Shown here: positions 1 to 12,105 of the stretch, in pieces | How the letters are laid out: each line of letters begins with the position of its first letter | Numbering within the stretch: position 1 is the first letter of the stretch | Origin: Nematostella vectensis | Taxonomy: Eukaryota; Cnidaria; Anthozoa; Actiniaria; Edwardsiidae | Direction of reading: 5' to 3' | DNA length: 64,000 bases | Assembly: GCF_932526225.1 (NCBI RefSeq) | Contig: NC_064047.1 | Location: 6,447,501 to 6,511,500, forward strand | Translations under genes and position numbers: made by a program | The notes under the pieces: generated by a model | Told to the model about the DNA's origin: nothing | Database searches by the model: none | Seen by the model: only the letters and a program-made list of their open reading frames with translations

Positions 1-1590
1 TAAACTCCTTTCTGAATCTACTCGGCATGTGGCCAAGAAAATACAATACAAAAGTATAAATAAATACAGTGGTCAAACATGGATCGTATTTTTGATTTGG
101 CGTCATTTTGAGCTAAATGAAAAGTTTCTTTTTGTTGAACTAGCAAAAGAGATAAAGACATCGTGGGGATTTGGCGCCAAAATGAGGCGCGCGTTTATTT
201 ACTGAAAATGAACTTTTCACCTGTGGTGTCTCTCTTGGAGTTAAATTTCGCACTCGGCTCTTCATAGTGGCGCGTTATGAACTTTTGTTTGCTCATGACA
301 GCGGCGGAATCCTTGTTTTAAGTAAATACTCGGGGAAGTCTTGGGTATGCATTTGATAATATGTCATGTTCAATTTGCTAAAACAATTTGCCAGCGCTTC
401 CAATAACACGCGATAGCTTTGAAGTCTGACCATATTTCAATCAGATATATTTGGGAATCAAAATGCGGTCCTAGAAGCTTAAATTGAATGCTTTCATTCC
501 CTCCATTAAAAGAATAAATGATTATTTAAGTTTCAGGCAAAATCTAAAGGATTAAAATAGGGAATGCCAATATATGAATGGTTCTAATCGTTAAGGGAAT
601 TATTTCGCGGGCGAAAACATGGCGGAAAACAGGTGCACCGCTTTTGAAATGAAGACTATATGTTATCGAAGGTTTTCATATCTTCCGCGTGGGGAAAATT
701 AATGAATGTCAACTCTCCCTTTTTCTTATAACTCCAAGCGAGGAAGTTTAATTTTGAGAAGTAAAACTTAAAAAAGATTGCTACGAAGATTGTGGTTGTC
801 GTGAGGGAGTTAACAATAACGTGGTGTTTGGTTTCAAATGCAGAATTTTAATTGACATTTACGAATACGGGATAAGATCTTTCCTTTGCCTTAGGGAATA
901 ATTGATTCTACAGTTGGCCTTAGTCTTCCATCAACAGAAGAGAGGTATTATACAGATTATTACGATATGAAAGAAGACAAAAATTGATAACATAAAAAGG
1001 ACACAGTTCCCATATTAATACGAACCAGGATTATAGGTGTTCTGAAACAGTATCAAAGCCATCCTTAGGGACGCTCTAGCTGATATCATAAGTAGCTAAA
1101 GTGTGAATTTGCGGGGGCAAGGTATTTCCAAATAGCATGATACGCGGGAGGGCTTGTATTCTTGTAATAAATTATTATGTTTTTGTGTTATAATATGCCT
1201 AAAGCTACAGAAAAAAAAGACACACACACAAAAACGTTACCCCCACCCCCGCCCGCACTTGTCATAGTTAACAGTTAAAACACTTGCCATTCAGCTCGCA
1301 GCTTAGTTCATATTTTTTTTGGACTTGTGCCAAACAGCTCCAGCTTGCTATCTTTTACCATTTTGTGCCAGTTTGTGCTATAATTGTTCTTGTAAACTAA
1401 AACATCCATACGTTGAACCTTGGTTTTTACCACTTTATTAACCTTATATTTGTTTTAAACGCCTTTTTTATTTTCTGTCTTCTACCTAGCTCTCTAGAAC
1501 ACTAATATTACTTTAACTATTCCACGTTACCGCTGATTCTTAAAGCCCGCACCTTATCCCAAATTACCTCAGCCATATCCTTATTTGTAC
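1..1590. other. Intergenic sequence, nothing recognised
   Basis: AT-rich sequence with no reading frame, domain or repeat that I can support. A signal-peptide exon for lectin locus A could lie here or outside the window, but none was identified. Confidence 0.5.
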
Positions 1591-1599
1591 TATGAACCT

Positions 1600-2540
1600 T
1601 ACTTTGTTTTACACTGTGCCGTATATCGCGGTGTTAACCTCACCTCGCCTCGCCTCACTTTTCCTTACCTTAACTTACTTTACGACGCATCGCTTTGCTT
1701 TACCTCAACTTACTTTGCCTCGCATCGTTTTGTTTTACCTCAACTTACTTGACCCCACTTTTCCTTTCATCTTTTCGTTCTACCTCAATTTTCTTACCTC
1801 ACTTTGCCTCGCATCGTTTTTGTTTCACCTCAATTTATCTCACCTCACTTTGCCTTTCATCGTTTTGTTTTACCTCAACTTTCTTACCTCACTTTGCCTT
1901 GCATCGTTTTGTTTCACCTTAATTTATCTTACCTTACTTTGCGTTACATCTCTTTGTTTTACCTCACTTCACCTTATATAGTTTTCTCTCTCTGCCTTCT
2001 TTATCTTACTATGATTTTGCCTTTTTATTACTCCCACTTACTTTCCCTAATTTTACTTTGCCTCGAATGGCCTTGCTTTATCTTAACTCACTTTACCTGT
2101 TTACCTTCATTCGCCTCGCATCGTCTTGTCCGTGGTCCTCACCCATCTTTTCTTACCTTATTTCTTCGCTTAACATCGCTTCGTATCGTCTTGTGAGATC
2201 TCCACTCACTTTTATTAACTAATCTCAACCTTAACTCGCCTTAACCTTAACGTATGTTCAGTCTTGCCTTACCTTACCTTACCTAGCCTTAATCTAATCA
2301 TTTAGGCCCAATCTTGCCTGACTTTACCTTCGGTTTACCTCGGCTCCAACCTCCATTTTCCGCATCTTCCATTAACTCACCTTACATTATCACTTTCATA
2401 TTATAATCCTCTGATCTATAACCCTCTTAAACTCTCATATTAATGTCTTAACGTTCTGCTCACCATATTTGTCTTCAGCTCATCTCTCCTCACGTTACCT
2501 TCCTAGCTCCCCTCTCATTTTTTGCACCGCCTTAACCTAC
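1600..2540 (+). repeat. Pyrimidine-rich degenerate tandem repeat
   Basis: The plus strand is dominated by C and T and is very poor in G. A degenerate phrase of about 40 bp recurs, built from pieces such as CGCATCGTTTTGTTTTACCT and TCACTTTGCCT. Phe/Leu/Ser/Thr-rich open frames across it occur in several overlapping frames and are by-products of the composition, not genes. Copies are clearest between about 1630 and 1980 and decay afterwards. Confidence 0.75.
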
Positions 2541-5500
2541 CTAAGCCCTTGAGATGCACGTTTACATTTATAACAAGCACTTTTCAAAGTATTTTGGTAT
2601 GACTAGAAAAAACTACAGACTCGCTGTAGAATAACCAGGAGCTCTGACGAAGGGCTCGAAGCGTATTTATTTGATGTCCTTTATTTGATAAGGCGTTAAA
2701 AGGCGTATAAACCTTTAAACCTTGCGTTAATTTATTTTCCTACCGAAAAAAGTATATGTAGTTTGGCTCTTGAGCTTCTTTTTGTAAATATTGTTTAGCT
2801 TTTTCCTACTCTAAGGGACATTCCAACTCACCCTTATATGATTACATTGCGGTCGTAGCCATCCTTCGAATAATGAGAAATGCAAATTCCTTAGGGTGCT
2901 ATTTATTAATCTTTTAGTGTCACTGTAGGATATTTAGAGACATCACAAAAATGTCTCTAAAAGTTATCACGAAAAAGTTACAAATATTATTTGAAAATAA
3001 AAATCGGATGTATTTCGAATAAGAATAATTTCACTACTGTAAAAATTTCCATTTTGCAAATTTTTTATTTTAACAGTTCTATAGCCTAGAATTTTAAAAG
3101 GAGAATGTATTCAATTTTTTTACTCAAATTCTAACCTTAAGGATAATAACTTCGTGTTTACGGTAGTGCAAATGGGATGTGTAAAACCAATCAGTACTTC
3201 ACTCTGATAAACACTGTAATTATTTGATAAGGTGCAATTAAATCTATGCTTTCCTCAGCTAATGGCCACAGAAATCACGCAATACTACGTAAAGCAGCAC
3301 CCCTGAATCTCAAATCCTTCATTTAAAATATCCGCAAACCAGACATGAAAATTTTCTACCGTCTCCGGTTAGATACCAGCAACAAGTAGTTTACACTGAA
3401 AACTCAATTCAACAAATTCGACAGCTTAACCCCAAGAAGAGGTACTCTATTTGGATACCTTAAGCATGATCTCCTGGAAAGATAAGTGGCTAAGCTTTTT
3501 GACCACAGAGGCGCCACACACATGTTTTTGACAGAATTAACCTGTAATGCAGATATTAAGAACGGTATAATTCAGGGTAAAACCATAGGTAAATACCCTG
3601 TAAAGCTCATATTTATACATTTTTAAGGGACGCCCATTAACGACGATACGAATTGTTGTTGATATAGTGAAGATGAATTCTCACAACCCAGAAATCGACA
3701 TAATTCGAGTTACCTGGAGTTCTAGTTATCGAGATTAATATATTAGTGGAAAAAAGCTGTTAAAGTAACCAGAAACAAGAAACTTCGTGGGGTGTTCGCG
3801 TTAACTAGGATTCGAGATATCAGGATTGAAATGCCATATAACCTTTTTTTTAAAGGTCAAAGGCTAAGATTTAGTTTTATTTTTAGCAGCACTGAATGCA
3901 GGTTTTCTCTAGCCAGTAAAAGCTGCTTGATTTTTGAATATTACAAAGAGGGGTTATAATAGCGTATTATATCTTTGAATGCCTTAACACTTTATGCTAC
4001 CTTATTTCAGATAAGTGCCTGAATATGAATAAGATAAAGCCACGATACATGCCAAATGGCGTCGACAAGAGATCGTAAATTCTACCTTTTTGAAAAAATC
4101 GGTAAAAAGAAAATCATTATCGGAATATCCATCGATCAGGTAATATTTGAAAGGCTCCGAACGTGGCCTTTTCTACTTTTAAAGATCGGTCCATAATTAT
4201 TCAACACACTGACTTTAGTGACTTTACAACGAAAAAAATGGTGCATAAATGAACATTTAGACCATTCTTGTTTTTGATTTTGATTGGCATGTCCTGTGAC
4301 AAAATAGCCTCCCTCGCAGACGTTTTTAGGCAGCCGTTGCTCGCTCCCCCTCCAATAAAAACGCCTGCGACTGAGGCAAGTGACAAAACGACAGCATGCA
4401 ATTTTACTACGAGATTAAAAACTATGAAACGTTAGAGATTAAAGCTAATTGATGCTAATTGTTAAAAAAAAATATCCGGGAATATGTCACTGGCTCATCT
4501 TTTATGAGTTTTGATAACTAAAACGCACCAGGTTGTTACATAACAGATAAAGAATTCAACAAGTTATTACTGCGTTACGTGTTCTTTGGCGTTAAATGGG
4601 CTGTGGTAGCCGGCATTTTGTCATCCTAGCAAATACGACAGTGTTGAATAACGTATGCGCATGCGCGTGTTCTGGCGAAAACAAACACAATCTCAATGTT
4701 GAATCGTTCGAGTAAAGGTACGAAAGGCTGTCTTCAGTCGCTGTTTTGACGTACTGTACAGCATTAAAACCACAATGAACAAAAATAACAGATTTGTTTG
4801 ATAATGAGGGAGTCATAAAGAAAATTATAGCCTAAGCTTTGCGCAAGTTTTCTTAGCATTCGCCAAAATGTGACATTTCGCCGGTAAAAGCCGCCATTTC
4901 AAAACAAAATGGTTGGTTAACCGAGCGGTACTGGAACTAGTCTTGCGTTTTTCAGCACTACCGCAAAATACCATGTGAGAAAAAGCATCCATTTCCATCG
5001 ACTGATCTAGAGAAGTTATTGGGATATTTTTTTTATTGAAATTGGGAAATGTAATTTAAGACATTATTTTAAAATGTCATCACGTAGTTCCTCGTCCAGT
5101 ACCGAATGAAAACAACAAATAAAAGGTGTGCCTGAGCAGGGCTCTTTAAAGCTTTGGAAGATTGTTCGCAAAAGCTTCCTTGGGTTTTCTTTACTCTCCG
5201 GGGTAAAACTGTAATTAATAGCCGCTCAGCTAACTTTGATTTGGACGCTTTTGCTGGCTGGAAAACATGCAAAGGAGGGGCGCGTGATTCGATTGTGATG
5301 ATTAAAATAATCTCTAAATGAGTGGACAGCAATTTAGTTATAATGCGTTTCACACGTGTTTTCTTTAATTTTTTCACCCAAAAGTAGATAAACCTGCGCG
5401 TCTCCGCGAAAACAATGTTCACCGGCTCTTTTTACTTTGTAGATTATGTTGTACGTTGTGTCTAATTTGGGATCCGTCGAAGGATGTAAAGATGAAAAGA

Positions 5501-6351
5501 GCTCGTCTTTGTGTCGCGGGAAAGATCGGAAAAGCACACAGTAGATATAGGCACATTGTTTGGCTCTCCATGCTCTTCCAGGATAGCCTTTTTCTTGTTT
5601 TTTTTTTTTTAATAATGGGCTATGTGTTTTCACGAGTCTGCAAATAAACGTTTCTACATAAAGCTTCAAAGTTCAATTGTGTGTTTTACGCCTATTTCTT
5701 GGCTTTTTATCATGGGCTGTGACTTTTTATGCTGGTCGGACGCCAAAAGGCACAGCTTACCATTACAATAAACATATTACACGGCACTTAGTCTTTGAGC
5801 GCATCTCAATTATTACGCATTGAATCAACAGGTGTAAACATCCAAGGCAATCTTTTATTCATTAGGAAATCAAAACTTGATCGCGTCTTTTAGATGGTAT
5901 CTGTGACCATTATGGGTTTGGCCCGCCGCGAGCGTAGCCTTAGCGAGGCGTTACGCATTATTCAGTCACTTTGCGACAAGGGAAACCGACATGTGCTTTT
6001 ATCGCCGCGTTGTTGACACGAGACAGGCCAGGGCACGCTATCACTTATTCAAGCGGATACAACTTACGTTGTTTTGGGTAGGATAAGCGTTTGACCACGA
6101 GGTCCATAATTTGACCTCGCGCGCTATAATTCATCCAGCGATTACTTTGTTTTGTTTCGGGCAGTGGGAGTTTTGAGTTTGAAATGCTGCGATCTAATAC
6201 TAATATGGCCAGTTATACTGTTCTGAATTGTGCGGAACCTTAAGCGATGAGGTGTGCTATATTCTTAGGCATTTAACAGAGCCTTATGCGCTCATTGATT
6301 ACTTGAGTATTTTGTTAGTGAATGAGTAGTCTAAGGGTCCATTTCACTGCT
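2541..6351. other. Intergenic sequence, no supported gene
   Basis: No exon with a convincing protein signature was found on either strand. Short open frames around 4200-5670 lack splice signals and recognisable domains. This is the region where the missing 5' exon of lectin locus A would be expected if it lies inside the window. Confidence 0.45.
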
Positions 6352-6532
6352 AGGGAAGTAAGCGGTGATAGAATGGAGGACGTAAAATGCATCTTTCGCG
6401 TGTGACAATTAGCGCGTATGAGACGCGGAAAAGGAAGGAACACATCGACTACTGTTCTTCCTCCTCCACTTGCGTCTCCTTCGCACGGAATTTTACACGC
6501 GCGTAAGCACTTACATCTCCGCTTACATCCCT
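6352..6532. mobile_element. MITE-like element with terminal inverted repeats
   Basis: The left end AGGGAAGTAAGCGGTGAT is matched by the reverse complement of the right end, ATCTCCGCTTACATCCCT, with two differences in 18. Pairing continues weakly inward (a GTAAAAT block on each arm). The element is about 180 bp and has no coding capacity. Superfamily not assigned. Confidence 0.6.
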
Positions 6533-7275
6533 GATAAAAACCCGGCTCAAAGCTACGTATTCACTAGATCAACTATTACTTAGCTAGCCAGTACAGTTAT
6601 TTGAGGCAGTGAGAAATAAAATTACAAAGGGTGGTATTTTTTATCCTATCAGCCGCCAGTCGTACTGCTTTGTGTAGTAAACGTTTGCTAAATTCAGCGA
6701 TTGTACTGTTTTGGGCAAAAAAAATGTGAAAAGTTACAGCGCGCTTTTTGCTAGCTTAATCAGTAACAAATAGCGGTGTCTTCTGCATGCATCTAAATCA
6801 TGTGATGCAAAAAATAAAAAGATAAAATATACAGATTGTTTTTAGCGTTTGCTTTAAACATATAACCACACATTCATATATGCAATTTACTTTAAATGTT
6901 AAATTCTGTAATATCCGAGTCAACACTTAACAGAAGAGCGTTTGGCGAGAAGAGCGTTATCTTCCCCAAATAACCTACCACAATTTTTTAAACATTGTCT
7001 ACGCTCGTGGCGTGAAATGAGTGAAGGCAATATTATATCCAATCATCTAAACCAAAGCGGGCTTTTCTTGTCTTCTTGATGACCATATGTAGTTACATAT
7101 CGACTCGGGTTTCCTTTGGTACCCGTATATAATGTGACACGTAAAAGCCTCTCTCCCCAGCTTTTTCTCGCCACACGTCCAGCGACACAGGAATCCCAGA
7201 ACAACAGCTATATGTATCTGAGTTACGTATCAGTTTCCCCCTCTCCCAAAACTGGGTACCAGGTATCCAGTAAAT

Positions 7276-7493
7276 TCGCCCACAAACCGACTCGTCCACA
7301 AACCGACTCGTCCACAAACCGACTCGTCCACAAACCGACTCGTCCACAACCAACTCGTCCACAAACCGACTCGTCCACAAACCGACTTGTCCACAAACCG
7401 ACTCGTCCACAAACCGACTCGCCCACAAACAGACTCATCCACAAACCGACTCGTCCACAAACCGACTCATCCACAACCAACTCGTCCACAAGT
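7276..7493 (+). repeat. 16-bp tandem repeat before a lectin exon
   Basis: About 13 to 14 near-identical copies of a 16-bp unit (GTCCACAAACCGACTC) end about 100 bp before the SUEL exon of locus A. Because 16 is not a multiple of 3, a whole number of repeats opens long frames on both strands (for example repeated WTSRFVDESVCG on the minus strand). These are not genes. A few copies have lost 1 to 2 bases. Confidence 0.9.
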
Positions 7494-7590
7494 AGAGTCA
7501 ACTCCACACTAAGTTTTAAGTGTTTCATATAAAAAACGTATAGAATAGTTGTTTTTAACCTCTTCACTTTTTTTAATTCTATTTTCTCAG

Positions 7591-7899
7591 GAGCGGTGTT
7601 TGCGCAGTTAACCCGAGAGAGGATTGACTTTGCATGTGAGGACTCAAGTGTCGAGATTTTCTGCTCGTATGGTACGGGCATCAAAGTCCTGCGCGCTCAG
7701 TACGGACGAGAGCTGAGAGAAAGTGCTCTTTGCCAGGATAACACCAAAAAAATTACCGAGTGTAGCCTGATGGATGTTACTGACATCATTAAGGGCATGT
7801 GTACCGACCTGAAACGATGCTCCGTCCCTGTGAATAACGCGGTCTTGGGAGACTTGTGCCCTGGCGTGTACAAGTACTTTAAACTGATTTACGAGTGCA
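7591..7899 (+). CDS. SUEL lectin domain exon of locus A
   Basis: One exon encodes the full domain, about 102 residues. Seen directly: eight cysteines in the family order (FAC, IFC, ALC, TEC, MC, RC, LC, EC), the AQYGR motif, and the terminal block LCPGVYKYFKLIYEC, the counterpart of the DPC/KYL motif of rhamnose-binding lectins (here DLC). The acceptor is TTTTCTCAG before 7591 and the donor is GTGAGT from 7900, giving phase 1 on both sides. Confidence 0.88.
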
Positions 7900-10544
7900 G
7901 TGAGTATAGCTAGTTGACTTGATACTTTTCTTTGCCGAGTGCTTGGATATTGGTCGATTTCATGGCTGGCTGGTAGCTTGGTTGACTTATTGTTTCGTTG
8001 GCGGGTTGCATTGTGTGTTGAGAGACTTCTGTTCTGATGTGTACAAGTTTTTTATCCTGATGTATCAGTGCGGCGATAGTTTCTAGACTAGTTGATTGCT
8101 TGATTAGCTGGTTGATTGCTTGTTTGGCTGGTGGATTATTGTTTAATTGGCTGGTTGATTGCATGATTGTCTGGTTGATTGCTTGATTTGCTGGTTGATT
8201 GCTTAATTGGCTGATTGATTGCTTGATTGGCTGGTTGATTGCTTGATTGGCCTACGGATTGTTTAATTGGTTGATTGCTTGATTGCCTGTTGGATTATTG
8301 TTTAATTGTATGGTTGATTGCTTGATTGGCTGGTTGTTTGCTTGATTGGCTGGTTGATTGCTTGATTGTCTGGTGGATTGTTTAATTGGCTGGTTGATTG
8401 CTTAAATAGCTGATTGATTGCACGATTGTCTGGTTGATTGCTTGATTGGCTGCTTGATTGCTTGATTGTCTGGTGAATTGCTTAATTGGCTGATTGATCG
8501 CTTGATTGGCTGGTTGATTGCTTGAATGTCTGGTCGATTGTTATTTAATTGGCTGGTTGATTGCGTGATTGTCTGGTTGATCGCTTATTTGGCTGATTGA
8601 TTGCTTGATTGGCTGGTTGATTGCTTGAATGTCCTGTGGATTATTGTTTAATTGGCCGGTTGATTGCTTGATTGGCTGGTCGATTGCTTGATTGGCTGGT
8701 GGATTGTTTAATTGGCTGGTTGCTTGATTGATTGCTTGATTGGCTGGCTGATTGCTTAATTGGCTGATTGATTGCTTGATCAGCTGGTTGATTGTTTGAT
8801 TGTCTGGCTGATTGTTTGATTGTCTGGTGGATTGTTTTATTGCCTGGTGGATTGTTTTATTGCCTAGTGGATTGCTTAATTGGCTGATTGATTGCTTGAT
8901 TGTCTGGTTGATTGCTTGAATGTCTGGTCGATTATTGTTTCATTGGCTGGTTGATTGCATGATTGTCTGGTTGATTGCTTAATTGCTTATTGATTGCTTG
9001 ATTGGCTGGTTGATTGCTTGAATGTCTGGTGGATTATTGTTTAATTGGCTGGTTGATTGCTTGATTGGCCGGTTGATTGCTTGATTGTCTGGTGGACTGT
9101 TTAACTGGCTGGTTGATTGCATGATTGTCTGGTTGATTGCTTAATTGGCTGGTTGATTGCTTGATTGGCCGGTTGATTGCTTGTCTGGCTGACTGTTTAA
9201 TTGTCTGGTTGATTGCTTGATTGACAGGTTGATTGCTTGAATGTCTGGTGGATTATTGTTTAATTGGCTGGTTGATTGCTTGATTTGCTGGTTGATTGCT
9301 TGATTGGCTCGTTTTTTGCTTGATTATCTGGTGGACTGTTTAAGTTGCTGGTTGATTGCTTGATTGGCTGGTTGATTGTTTAATTAGAAATTAATTAATT
9401 AAAAATTGTTTAAATAGAAGCTGTACTAAAAAATGTACTTTAATGTCCATTATTCCTGGAAGCGACTAGAATCGTATCGCCTAGCCTAAGCAGTCTTTCT
9501 GTGTTAGATTTGTCAAATTTATCAACAACTATTATAAAGTTTCTCTCCTAAAACAGAAATATTGCCTGCGTTTCTATCAACAACGTCTAAAGACATCACA
9601 ACGGCTATCCGTGTTATCAGCTCAAGATCCGAGCAACACCATGAGGCCACCAGAGCAAACACCCAAGAGTCTAAGAGTATGCTTTCGCGCCAATCGCTTT
9701 AAGCCGACTTCTCACCTAGCAAATGGAACGGAGACGGGCAAGGAGATGTATAGCTTGCTTGCAGGCGGTACTCGGTGTTATCATCGCGGAAAACCGCTCA
9801 GTTCGGTTATCGGGAGCCATCTTGCATTGTGGTTCCTGAGGGAGAGCGCAAAGCAGCCTGCTCTGTGTCCGTTTTTGCGCTCGCCCCCAGAAACCCGATC
9901 ACCAAACGGAGAGGGTTTTCAGCGCGCGATGATAACACCGTGACCGCCTACAAGCAGGCTAGAAAATGTACATCAATACAAAAGAACGCACGGGATAAGG
10001 AAAAAAAGGAACCATCCCGCTCTTTTTCTGTATTTCGTCTCCTTTCACTGATTTACTCACGCGCGTAAGCTCCCGTGCTCCGCTTCCTTCGCGAGTGAGA
10101 ATAGGTCTCGTGCACGGCGCGCGTGTGCTTGCATGGGTCTTGTGGAAGCGAGCTAAATAAAGGAATAATAGTAAGTTAAAGCCCTAAATAAGTTTAAACC
10201 AAGCTTAACCCGTAAAAAAAAAGAGAAAAACGGCGACTTAATTACTCAGTGATTGCTTTTTTCTCTCAGAAATATTGCCGACAACCACGCCGACCCCCTA
10301 TGTGCCCACCACACCACGTGACATGATCACGACAAAGCACGCAAACCGATCGAGTACCGAACCACCCGAGGTCCACCGAATGAAAACCGAAGACCCGAAC
10401 ATTTACGACCGGGAAGTGTTTCAACCGAGAAACAGCGCAAACTCATTCGGAAGAGACCTTTTTAGCATGTATCAAGTTGGACTTGTTGGTATTACAGTAT
10501 TCTTTTTTGATTTGTTGTCGAAGAGCGCCTGGTGGATCTTATAG
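7591..10544 (+). CDS. SUEL-lectin locus A, 5' incomplete (exons 7591-7899, 10270-10544; optional 9557-9676)
   Basis: A single SUEL/Gal_Lectin domain is followed by a Thr/Pro-rich stalk and a hydrophobic C-terminus ending in WWIL. The family (sea-urchin egg lectin, rhamnose-binding lectins, the latrophilin and EVA-1 N-terminal domains) binds rhamnose or galactose type glycans or protein partners outside the cell. The first visible exon begins in phase 1 after TTTTCTCAG, so an upstream exon, by comparison with loci B and C a signal-peptide exon, must exist; I did not find it. Introns are phase 1. The hydrophobic end could be a GPI-addition signal or a membrane anchor. An additional in-phase stalk exon at 9557-9676 may be included. 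Binding specificity cannot be read from the sequence. Confidence 0.75.
8012..8096 (+). pseudogene. Duplicated 3' end of the locus A SUEL exon
   Basis: About 110 bp after the real exon a diverged second copy of its 3' end occurs. Read from 8021 it gives RDFCSDVYKFFILMYQCGDS, which lines up with GDLCPGVYKYFKLIYECSEY at the end of the functional exon, and the downstream intronic bases (CTAGTTGA) are copied too. No first half of a SUEL domain precedes it, so it is an orphan fragment, now intronic. It immediately borders the 20-bp minisatellite. Confidence 0.72.
8097..9385 (+). repeat. 20-bp minisatellite in locus A intron
   Basis: About 1.3 kb is made of a variable 20-bp unit close to TTGATTGCTTGATTGGCTGG, with frequent variants (GTCTGGTGGATTGTTTAATT and others). 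There are roughly 60 copies. It lies in the intron between the SUEL exon and the stalk exons. Confidence 0.95.
9557..9676 (+). CDS. Candidate duplicated (alternative) stalk exon of locus A
   Basis: This starts after CTCCTAAAACAG with the same ten bases (AAATATTGCC) as the established tail exon at 10270, and in the same phase. It reads KILPAFLSTTSKDITTAIRV and onward without a stop to a GTATGC donor at 9677. The 120-bp block is phase 1 on both sides, so it can be included or skipped without changing frame. Its Thr/Ser-rich content aligns with the stalk in the 10270 exon (STTSKDI-TT against PTTPRDMITT). It is either a cassette exon or a decaying exon duplicate; without transcripts I cannot tell. 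Confidence 0.5.
10270..10544 (+). CDS. Stalk and hydrophobic C-terminal exon of locus A
   Basis: The acceptor TTTTTTCTCTCAG precedes 10270. The exon continues the SUEL exon in phase 1 with a Thr/Pro-rich stretch (ILPTTTPTPYVPTTPRDM), contains an N-R-S glycosylation sequon, and ends with a hydrophobic segment (MYQVGLVGITVFFFDLL) shortly before the stop codon at 10542-10544. The architecture matches the last exons of loci B, C and D, although the tail is less clearly a GPI signal than that of C. Confidence 0.75.
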
Positions 10545-10579
10545 GTTGACAACGAAATTTGAAAAGAAGGTGGAAAAAT

Positions 10580-10815
10580 GAAAAACCTCAGTAACATTTG
10601 TTAAGGCGGAAAGCTGAATATCTTAATAACAGTTGCTAATAAGGCGAAAGATGAATACCCCAGTAACAGTCGCTAAGGCGGAAAGAAGAATATCAAGTAA
10701 CATTTGCTAAGGCGGACATATAAATACCTCAGTAACAGTTGCTAAGGCGAAGTTCGTATGCTTTAGTAACAGTCGTGTGCCTTAGAAACGGTTGCTAAGA
10801 CATATACGTAACAAT
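10580..10815 (+). repeat. Degenerate tandem repeat, about 38-40 bp
   Basis: Five to six degenerate copies contain AACAGTTGCTAAGGCG followed by a variable AAGATGAATACCTCAGT-like part. They lie just downstream of the locus A stop codon, in the 3' UTR or intergenic DNA. Confidence 0.7.
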
Positions 10816-11789
10816 TTGTAGGGCAAAATGCGCAAGTCTTTATCGTTGATGCAAAAGACCGATACCTGATAATGACAAAAGGATTTTTGTGCATACAATA
10901 ACACTGTTTATCAAATAATGTGTAAAAATCCACTTCTATGATAAAACTTGCAAAAGAAGTTTATATAAAAAGACGTACGCTAAAAGGCCTGGTGATTGGA
11001 CTTCAAGCTCATTCAAATGTAAATATTTGACACTCCTAGCTTGGGATAACTATTATTTCCTCAAAGGAATGCCTTGGAATCCTGTAAAAGCTGTAGAAAA
11101 TTATTATAGAAGGTAATATAAAGCTGTGAATAGTCATTTTTTCGTATGACGTGCATGAGACAAACTGTAAACAAACTGTAAATAGGTTTTTATCGGTGAA
11201 TAATGAGTCAATAACGTTAAAGGTGGCTTTGGCTCGTAAAGCTCTAATATTCTTACACTGTGTAAGCAGCAAAGTTAATACAACAGAGTGCTAATGATAA
11301 ACAAGAAATCCTAGAAAAGTAGAATCAATGGGTATTTTGTTCCATATCACAGACTCTTTTTCATTATTTCTTGATAACATTTTGCGAAAGAAGTCATCCG
11401 AAAGTTACACAAAAGTTACACTTATTGTGAATTTAGATATTTTATGAGGTGCATCGAGACTTAAATGACATAATATACATGTAATATACTTATATGAAGT
11501 CAGATTAGCTCGTCCCGTTAATGCGAGTTGGCGAGTAACTAGGACGCGTACCGCTCCCCCCCCCTCCCCTGGCTAGATTGACGATGGAAGTAAAGATACC
11601 GGAAATAATAAAATGTCGGTAGTCGCCAAATATTGTCGCCTGTCACTAGTCTTTTTCATGTTTGGTTGGTAGTCAGTTACTTTTTAAGCCGTTTGTCGCT
11701 AGTCGGTTAAGACCCTGTGGGTAACCTGCCTGCGTGAGTTCGACTATTAGTCTGTTTCTTACGAAAACGCGATGATGCATGACACAGTT
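10816..11789. other. Intergenic sequence, nothing recognised
   Basis: No gene or clear repeat apart from a C-rich run near 11557. Open frames on the minus strand (11036-11272, 11673-11873) have no recognisable features. Confidence 0.5.
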
Positions 11790-12105
11790 CCGTAGCAGGC
11801 CTTGAAATATTAGATGGGCACAATACAGAAACATTAAGAAAATATTCATATCAGTCAAGTCGAGAATTTCCACGTTAACTTGCAGGAATTCGTGTTTACT
11901 GCGATTTTGCTGGCAGAAAAATCGCGGAGGCTAGTCCCTAACGTTTTAGAATATCACACCATTAGAAAAACGACAGCCATTAATTGATATGGGGGGGGGG
12001 GACTGCCCCGCCCCTACTGGTTATTTCCTTATAATTTTTTTTAAATATTAGGGGGTAGGGGGTGCTGGCACGTGCCCCCAGTGCCCCACCTCCTGCTACG
12101 ATCCT
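11790..12105. mobile_element. hAT-like short element, copy 1
   Basis: It begins CCGTAGCAGGCCTTGAAATA and ends CCTGCTACGATCCTG, so the termini CGTAGCAGG and CCTGCTACG are inverted. Related copies lie at 12529-12615 and about 42148-42296 with the same ends and the same internal words (GCACAATACAGAAAC, GTGCCCCA). No coding capacity. The superfamily is inferred only from the CAGGG(C)CGTAGC-type ends. Part of the interior (11865-11990) is also found in a locus C intron at 32187-32320. Confidence 0.6.

Noticed and set aside
1592-2196. Overlapping open frames rich in Leu, Phe, Thr and Ser
   Set aside because: They lie in a low-complexity pyrimidine repeat and are open in several frames at once; no start context, domain or splice signals.
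5569-5646. MLFQDSLFLVFFFLIMGYVF as the missing signal peptide of locus A
   Set aside because: Hydrophobic because of a poly-T run, it reaches a stop after SRVCK and has no donor in the required phase.
7093-7684. Minus- and plus-strand repeat proteins with WTSRFVDESVCG-like motifs
   Set aside because: They are translations of the 16-bp tandem repeat on both strands.
8097-9385. CRISPR-like array
   Set aside because: Units are contiguous with no unique spacers, and the context is a eukaryotic intron; it is a minisatellite. The same applies to 38763-39199 and 59568-62204.
9611-10068. Open frames in locus A intron beyond the candidate exon
   Set aside because: They are in other frames from the splice-supported block 9557-9676 and show no domain.
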